Positions 59,070 to 64,000 of a stretch of 64,000 bases of DNA are shown here, in pieces (within the stretch, counting starts at the first letter, position 1; each line of letters starts with the position of its first letter). Both the position numbers and the translations under genes were made by a program. The notes under the pieces were generated by a model. The model was not told the origin of the DNA. It ran no database searches and saw only the letters and a list, made by a program, of their open reading frames with translations. Source of the stretch: Saposhnikovia divaricata (taxonomy: Eukaryota > Streptophyta > Magnoliopsida > Apiales > Apiaceae); NCBI GenBank assembly GCA_036435485.1, contig CM071598.1:196333148-196397147 (forward strand), given 5' to 3'.

Positions 59070-61206
59070 CACTGTCTTTTCTAGAGACTAGCTCTCTTTC
59101 TAAGAATACAGCAGTTCGAGCAACAATTACTTTGTTCTCCGAGGGACTATAGAAAGAATAACCCTTTGTTTCCTTTGGGTATCCCACAAAATTACATTTT
59201 TCAGATTTCGGTCCAAGCTTGTCTGATATTAGGCGTTTCACAAATGCTTCACATCCCCATACTTTCATAAATGACATGCTTTGCCGTTTCTCTGTCCATA
59301 TCTCAAATGGAGCCGTTTCCAGGGCATAACCCCAGAAACTAATTGGAAGATCTGCTTGACTCATCATTGATCGCACCATGTCCAACAAGGTACGATTCCT
59401 CCTTTCAGAAACCCCATTCCATTGTGGTGTTCCAGGAGTGGTGAGTTGTGATACAATACCACACTCCCTCAAATAGTTCTTAAACTCATGGCTTAAGTAT
59501 TCACCTCCTCGATCAGATCTTAGAGTTTTTATGCTTTCGCCAGTTTTCTTTTCTGCTTCTGCCTTATACTCTTTGAACTTTTCAAATGCTTCGGATTTGT
59601 TCTTCAAAAGATATACATATCCGTATCTACTGAAATCATCAGTAAACGTAATGAAGTAGAAATAGCCACCCCTTGCCATCGATCTCATAGGACCACATAC
59701 ATCGCTATGTATTAGTTCTAGTCGTACGGTGGCCCTCTTACCCTGTCCGGTAAAAGGAGCTTTAGTCATCTTGCCTAGTAAACAAGCCTCGCATTCATCA
59801 TATGATTCAAAATCAAACTGATCCAAGAAACCATCTTGATGTAACTTGGAAATGCGTTTCTCGTTTATATGGCCTAGACGACAGTGCCAAAGGTATGTTT
59901 GATTTGAGTCATTAGTCTTAAGTCGTTTGTTATTTACATTCAAGATAATAGTATCTAAATTAAGAACATACAAACCGTTAAATAACTGTGCAACACCATA
60001 GGTAATGTCATTCAAACCAAAAGAGCAACCATTGTCTTTAAAGGTAAATGAAAAACCTTTCTTGTCCAAACAAGAAACATAAATAATGTTTCTACAAATA
60101 GAAGGCACATACAAACAGTTTTCAAGTTCTAATATAAGCCCAGTGGGCAATGATAAATGGTAAGTCCCTACAGCCAAAGCAGCAACCTTTGCTTCATTTC
60201 CAACTCGTAGGTCTACCTCTCCCTTAGCTAGTGTCCTACTCCTTTGCAGTTCCTGCACATTTATACAAATGTGAGAACCACATCCAGTATCCAATACCCA
60301 AGATGTAGAAGTAAACAAATTGACTTCTATTACATAAATACCTGAAGTAGAAGTCTGCCCAGCAGCCTTCTTCTTCTTCAGCTCTTCCAAATAAGCATGA
60401 CAGTTTCTCCTCCAGTGTCCCGGTTTTCCACAGTGGTGACAATCACCCTTTTCGACACCTCCTTTAGGCTTGGTAGCCTTCTTGGGAGCAGAATTAGGAT
60501 TGGCAGCAGATTTGGATGCAATCCTCTTCTTATTGCCTTTCCACTTTCTTTTCCCTTTGGCACCCCCTTTGTTCACCATCAGCATGGGAGCAGGGGATTC
60601 CTTCTGAATGTTGGTTTCAGCAGTTCTTAACATGCCCAACAATTCAGTGGGTGTCTTATCAATCTCATTCATGTTGTAATTCATAACGAATTGAGAGAAG
60701 TTCTTATTAAGTGATTGTAAGATCAGATCTATTTGAGCCTCCGGACCAATCGGGAAGCCCAAGGTATCTAGTTGCTCAATATACCCAATCATCTTAAGAA
60801 CGTGTGGTCCAACCGGGTCTCGCTCTCCCTGTTTGCAAGCATACAATGCCTTGCTCGTATCATATCTTTCCTGACGAGCTTGTCCCTCAAACATGCTTTT
60901 GAGGTGCTCAATTATTTCATAAGCATTCATCAACTCATGTTGCTTTTGAATCTCAGGAGCCATGCATGCAAGAATAAGGCATGACACATCAGTTGAGTCA
61001 TCCAAATGCTTCTGATAAGCATTATGCTCGGCACGTGTGGCTCCAGCAGGAAGAGGATTTGGGTGAGGAACTTCAATGGCATACAGCTTTCGCTCCTGCC
61101 TGAGGACAATCCTCAAGTTCCTAAACCAATCTAGGAAGTTTGTCCCTGTCAGCTTTTCCTTTTCTAGGACTGATCGTATCGAAAAGTGGTTTGTGTTGTT
61201 TGCCAT
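59070..61206 (-). pseudogene. Copia gag-pol, 5' part: gag, protease, integrase
   Basis: The ATG at 61206 opens MANNTNHFSIRSVL, the usual gag start. UBN2-type gag covers about residues 1-220. A CCHC knuckle (CHHCGKPGHWRRNC) is near 257-270. The protease motif DTGCGSHI is near 307. Integrase has its HHCC finger (WHCRLGHI...CEACLLGK, about 450-490) and D-D-E blocks (HSDVCGP, TDDFSRYGYVY, SDRGGEY, NGVSERRNRTLLD, about 505-620). After ALETA the text goes straight to PFEIW, about 15-16 residues short of relatives. The reading is open up to the solo LTR at 59069, where the gene is interrupted; RT and RNase H follow at 53963. Gag forms particles, the protease matures them, integrase inserts the cDNA. 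Confidence 0.93.
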
Positions 61207-63093
61207 TTATTATCTACAATTTTGTAAAAGCGCATAAAATGAGTTAGTTTGCATATTTCGTAAAACCAATTATGTTCAAGTTGATTTATAGCATATTCGT
61301 AATATACCTCCCACTATTTTTATCAAATTAATAGCCCTTACTATCAATTCGGAAAATGGTTCCCATAAAACCTTTCTTAGTGAGCCAAGATCCATATTTC
61401 GTCATATTTTAAGTCAGCTTTGGCTTTCCTCTTGGATAGCTTAGTGAACAACATATTGCTCCGATCTATCTAATAGATTTCACTAAACTCTATGCTTATC
61501 AGTTCATAATCCTATTATGACGACTTATTTAAGTTGGACCCAACAATAACAATTCAAGTAAGCTTGTTTACTTAATCACATCTCACCACGATAAAAGAGA
61601 AGCCCTTGCTTTGGCAAATCCACTCCTCAATGATCTAGGATTTAATGAGTGTTATTTGTTGGAAAGCATCTGTTTAACTTAATATTTCTTTTAAGGGATT
61701 TTTTTCAAAATTTAACGATCTTGATCGTTTGTTTAAATCTTAAATCGTTACAGATTTTATCTTGTTTAAACATGGCATATGTGTCGTATCTAATACATAC
61801 ATTCTAAAATTTCCATACATCCATGCATCCATACATATATCTAATATATCCATGCATCATATGTAAAGTGCAGTTACGCAAAATTAAACGTGCGATGGTT
61901 ATGGCCCGATCCTATGTGATCTTTTCGAGCTAATGAAAAGATCAAGGTCAATCTATGGTTGTAATAACTAATTATTACATAATTCTTCATTGCTTCTTAA
62001 GCCTCCATTGATTGCCTCCAAGCTCGTTTTGAAATACATTACAAAAGAACTCGAGTTGCATTCGAGATATAATAATTACAAGAATAACGACATGCAAGTC
62101 GTATTTAATTATTACAGACCATAAATAAAATTAAAACATTTATTCTACGGGTCTTTAGGCCATAACCAATGCACCATGCTCATATAACAATTATAGAAAT
62201 CACATTAATCATGATCATATCGATTAATATTTAACTCCTTAATTTAAATACCTAATTATTTAAAAGGAATTAAAAAAAATCAATTTTAATTATTAAAATC
62301 AAATTTAAAATTAAAATTAATCAAAATCGCATTTAATAATAATATTAAATTCAAAATTTAAATATTCAATTATTAAAAGCATTAATTAAAATAAAATTCG
62401 AATTAATAATAATATTCAAATTCATAATTTAAATATATTACAAATTCGAAATTAAATTAATTAATAAAATTTTGAATTAATAATAATATATAAATTCATA
62501 ATTTAAATATTCAATTATTAAAACTTTAATCATTATAAACATTAGGAATCTAATGATTAAAACCAATAAGTCTATAATGGCCACTAACATTATTCTTAAA
62601 GCAAAAGCAAAAGCAAAAAGAAAAAGAAAAAAAATTAGAATTAAACAAAACTAATAACAACTACACGTCCACTGACTTCTGTCTGGTACAACGGTGATGC
62701 GCATGTCAGACATGCGCAACACTTGCTGTATACTGCCGATGCGCATGTCCGACATGCGCAACACATGCTGTACACTGCTGTTGCGCATTACCAGAATGCG
62801 CAACACCTGTATTTCCAGATTATCTCCAGAACCTGCAGAATGTCCAGAAACTTGCAGAAAATTAAATTTTGAGTTTAGATCAATTCTAAAATTATTCTAA
62901 TGATGTGTTTAACATATCTAACATATAGTACATCATTAAAAACATGTTATAACAATTTATAACATCATACAAACAATCATAACAGTTTATAGATAATCTT
63001 TTGTATGTTAAAATGAAGCATGGCAAAATTCATAAAACTCATGCATGTTTCATTTTCAAGAACACAAGACCAAATCATCCTTTTATACATGTA
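61207..63093 (-). other. Copia leader between PBS and gag
   Basis: 1.9 kb of very A+T-rich non-coding DNA, with AATTAAAATT-type simple stretches at 62230-62560. A triplicated hairpin lies at 62698-62802, near the PBS end. No gene is seen. Confidence 0.75.
62698..62802. repeat. Three 42-bp-spaced hairpin units in the copia leader
   Basis: Units at 62698, 62740 and 62782. The first two are perfect 10+1+10 palindromes, TGCGCATGTC-N-GACATGCGCA. The third keeps an 8-bp stem (TGCGCATT / AATGCGCA) with a 5-base loop. Each is followed by ACAC and then a CTG-containing linker. Confidence 0.92.
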
Positions 63094-63105
63094 GCTCTGA
63101 TACCA
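63094..63105 (-). other. Copia primer-binding site, initiator-Met tRNA
   Basis: On the minus strand TGGTATCAGAGC lies one base from the LTR edge at 63107. Confidence 0.93.
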
Positions 63106-63106
63106 T

Positions 63107-64000
63107 TGTTGGAATTCGGGCATAATAACGCAACGAAAATGACGTAAATAACAATTAAAAACGAATTCCAAAGCCCGGATCCATGTATAAAATGATGATC
63201 ATGGTATAAAATTTCTCAAGAACAAGATTGTACCTTGTTAAAGCTTTCCAATGGATGTCAAATGGAGATCCTAGCTTGTTGATCTTGAGAGCTAAAGTGT
63301 TGATCTTGAGAGCTAAACTTGCAACTCCTCCACCGGTATCCACACTTGAATGCTTGCTTGATTCGTCGAATGATTTCGTCACGGAATTTGGTACTAGCCA
63401 AAATAAATAAAACCGGATGTGTTCTTGACTTGAGCTTGATTTCTCCTTGTGTTTTTCCAACTGAGATTTCAGTTTCTAGTTCTACTAATGGTTTACCAAC
63501 TCTTGGCTTATAAAGAGAAATAAAGTAAAATGGAGCCTTAAACAATTAGGCCATTTTTTATTTAAACAAATCTTATTTATTTAAATAAATTAATTAAGTC
63601 ATACTTAATTAATCAAATAAGTCAAGAAAATACATCTTCAAATTTTATCTTCAACTAATCAAGTCTCACTTAATTAATTTCATAAAATTCGAATTATTAT
63701 TTATTATTAATTTAAAAATCATAATTTAAATTATTATTAATTTAAATTCATGATATAAATTAATATCCCTTTTAAACATTCTCTGTGTGTGACCCTGTAG
63801 GTTATTATTTAATTGGCAACAATTTTATTCTCTGATAAAATTGTAAAGAATAAGCGGCGTATAGTAACACATTATTGCTACCCAATAAAATAATAATTAA
63901 ATCAACGATTCAATCAACCTTTTATGACTAATGTTCCATGTAATATAGTCCCTTTAAATCATGATATTATAGATTAAACTCGAGGCATGTAATGTGTCAT
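63107..64000 (-). repeat. Copia 5' LTR, cut by the window end
   Basis: The first 894 bp match 50551-51448 closely. About 720 bp should lie beyond the window. Confidence 0.93.

Larger units (their letters stand above)
50551..64000 (-). mobile_element. Ty1/copia retrotransposon (Tnt1/Tork-like), right LTR runs off the window
   Basis: On the minus strand the order is 5' LTR (63107 and beyond), PBS, 1.9-kb leader, gag-pol (61206-59070 then 53963-52179), PPT, 3' LTR (52164-50551). Integrase precedes RT, the Ty1/copia order. By eye the LTRs differ at roughly 17 of 894 comparable sites. The bases before it are TTCTT; the other duplication copy is outside the window. A LARD-family solo LTR splits its pol gene. 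Confidence 0.94.

Noticed and set aside
62694..62900. ORF with repeated MRMSDMRNTCC
   Set aside because: Produced by the 42-bp hairpin repeats in the copia leader; the palindromes explain it better than coding.
1..64000. tRNA, rRNA or small RNA genes
   Set aside because: The only tRNA-like matches are the 12-18 nt primer-binding sites of the retrotransposons.

Overview
The window is an A+T-rich stretch of a plant nuclear genome, almost certainly a eudicot. It is built almost entirely from transposable elements nested inside one another. I see no intact host gene, no RNA gene and no bacterial or organellar feature. The plant assignment rests on element types: chromovirus and Athila-like Ty3/gypsy elements, Tnt1-like Ty1/copia, MuDR-type MULE and CACTA DNA transposons, Stowaway and Tourist-like MITEs, and plant primer-binding sites (initiator-Met and Asp tRNA types).

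Layout. (1) 1-7300: minus-strand Ty3/gypsy chromovirus with a nearly complete left LTR, one unbroken 1558-codon gag-pol ORF with two damaged active-site motifs, and a right LTR cut off at 7300. (2) 7752-45206: a MULE with ~180-bp TIRs and a 9-bp target duplication (AAATTTATA). Without its insertions it is about 4.36 kb. It carries a broken MuDR-like transposase (+) and a convergent GRF zinc-finger gene (-). Two retroelements sit inside its transposase. The first is a solo LTR of the same family as element 1 (9014-34908, TSD TCTTT). The second is an Athila-like gag-pro-only retrotransposon (36464-43656). The solo LTR is split by a CACTA element (10790-34489, TSD AAA). The CACTA holds a captured promoter and first exon of a ribosomal protein P2 gene. 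It is itself split by a 15.5-kb LARD-like LTR retrotransposon with ~5-kb LTRs (13229-28768, TSD TCTGC) and by a 1.9-kb non-autonomous MULE (30265-32176, TSD TTACTAGGTC). (3) 45216-49031: older DNA with several MITEs. (4) 49130-50550: 3' end of a decayed Ty1/copia element, interrupted at 50550 by (5) a younger Tnt1-like Ty1/copia element (50551 to beyond 64000, minus strand). The pol gene of that element is split by a solo LTR of the LARD family (53964-59069, TSD CACTG).

The duplications and lengths agree with each other. Removing the CACTA from the split solo LTR leaves 2192 bp, against about 2190 bp inferred for the LTR of element 1. The 217-bp length difference between the two LARD LTRs is fully explained by one 157-bp deletion and 30 TA repeat units. 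The order of events is therefore readable: host DNA, then MULE, then solo-LTR family insertion, then CACTA, then LARD and small MULE.

I found no new cellular system. The observations most worth following are: the P2 promoter/exon captured by the CACTA; a decayed LARD interior between near-identical LTRs; a mosaic LARD-family LTR; three 42-bp-spaced perfect hairpins in the copia leader; Athila-like gag-pro stop codons that all lie in one frame and mostly fit C-to-T change; and repeated promoter-like motifs in two LTR families.
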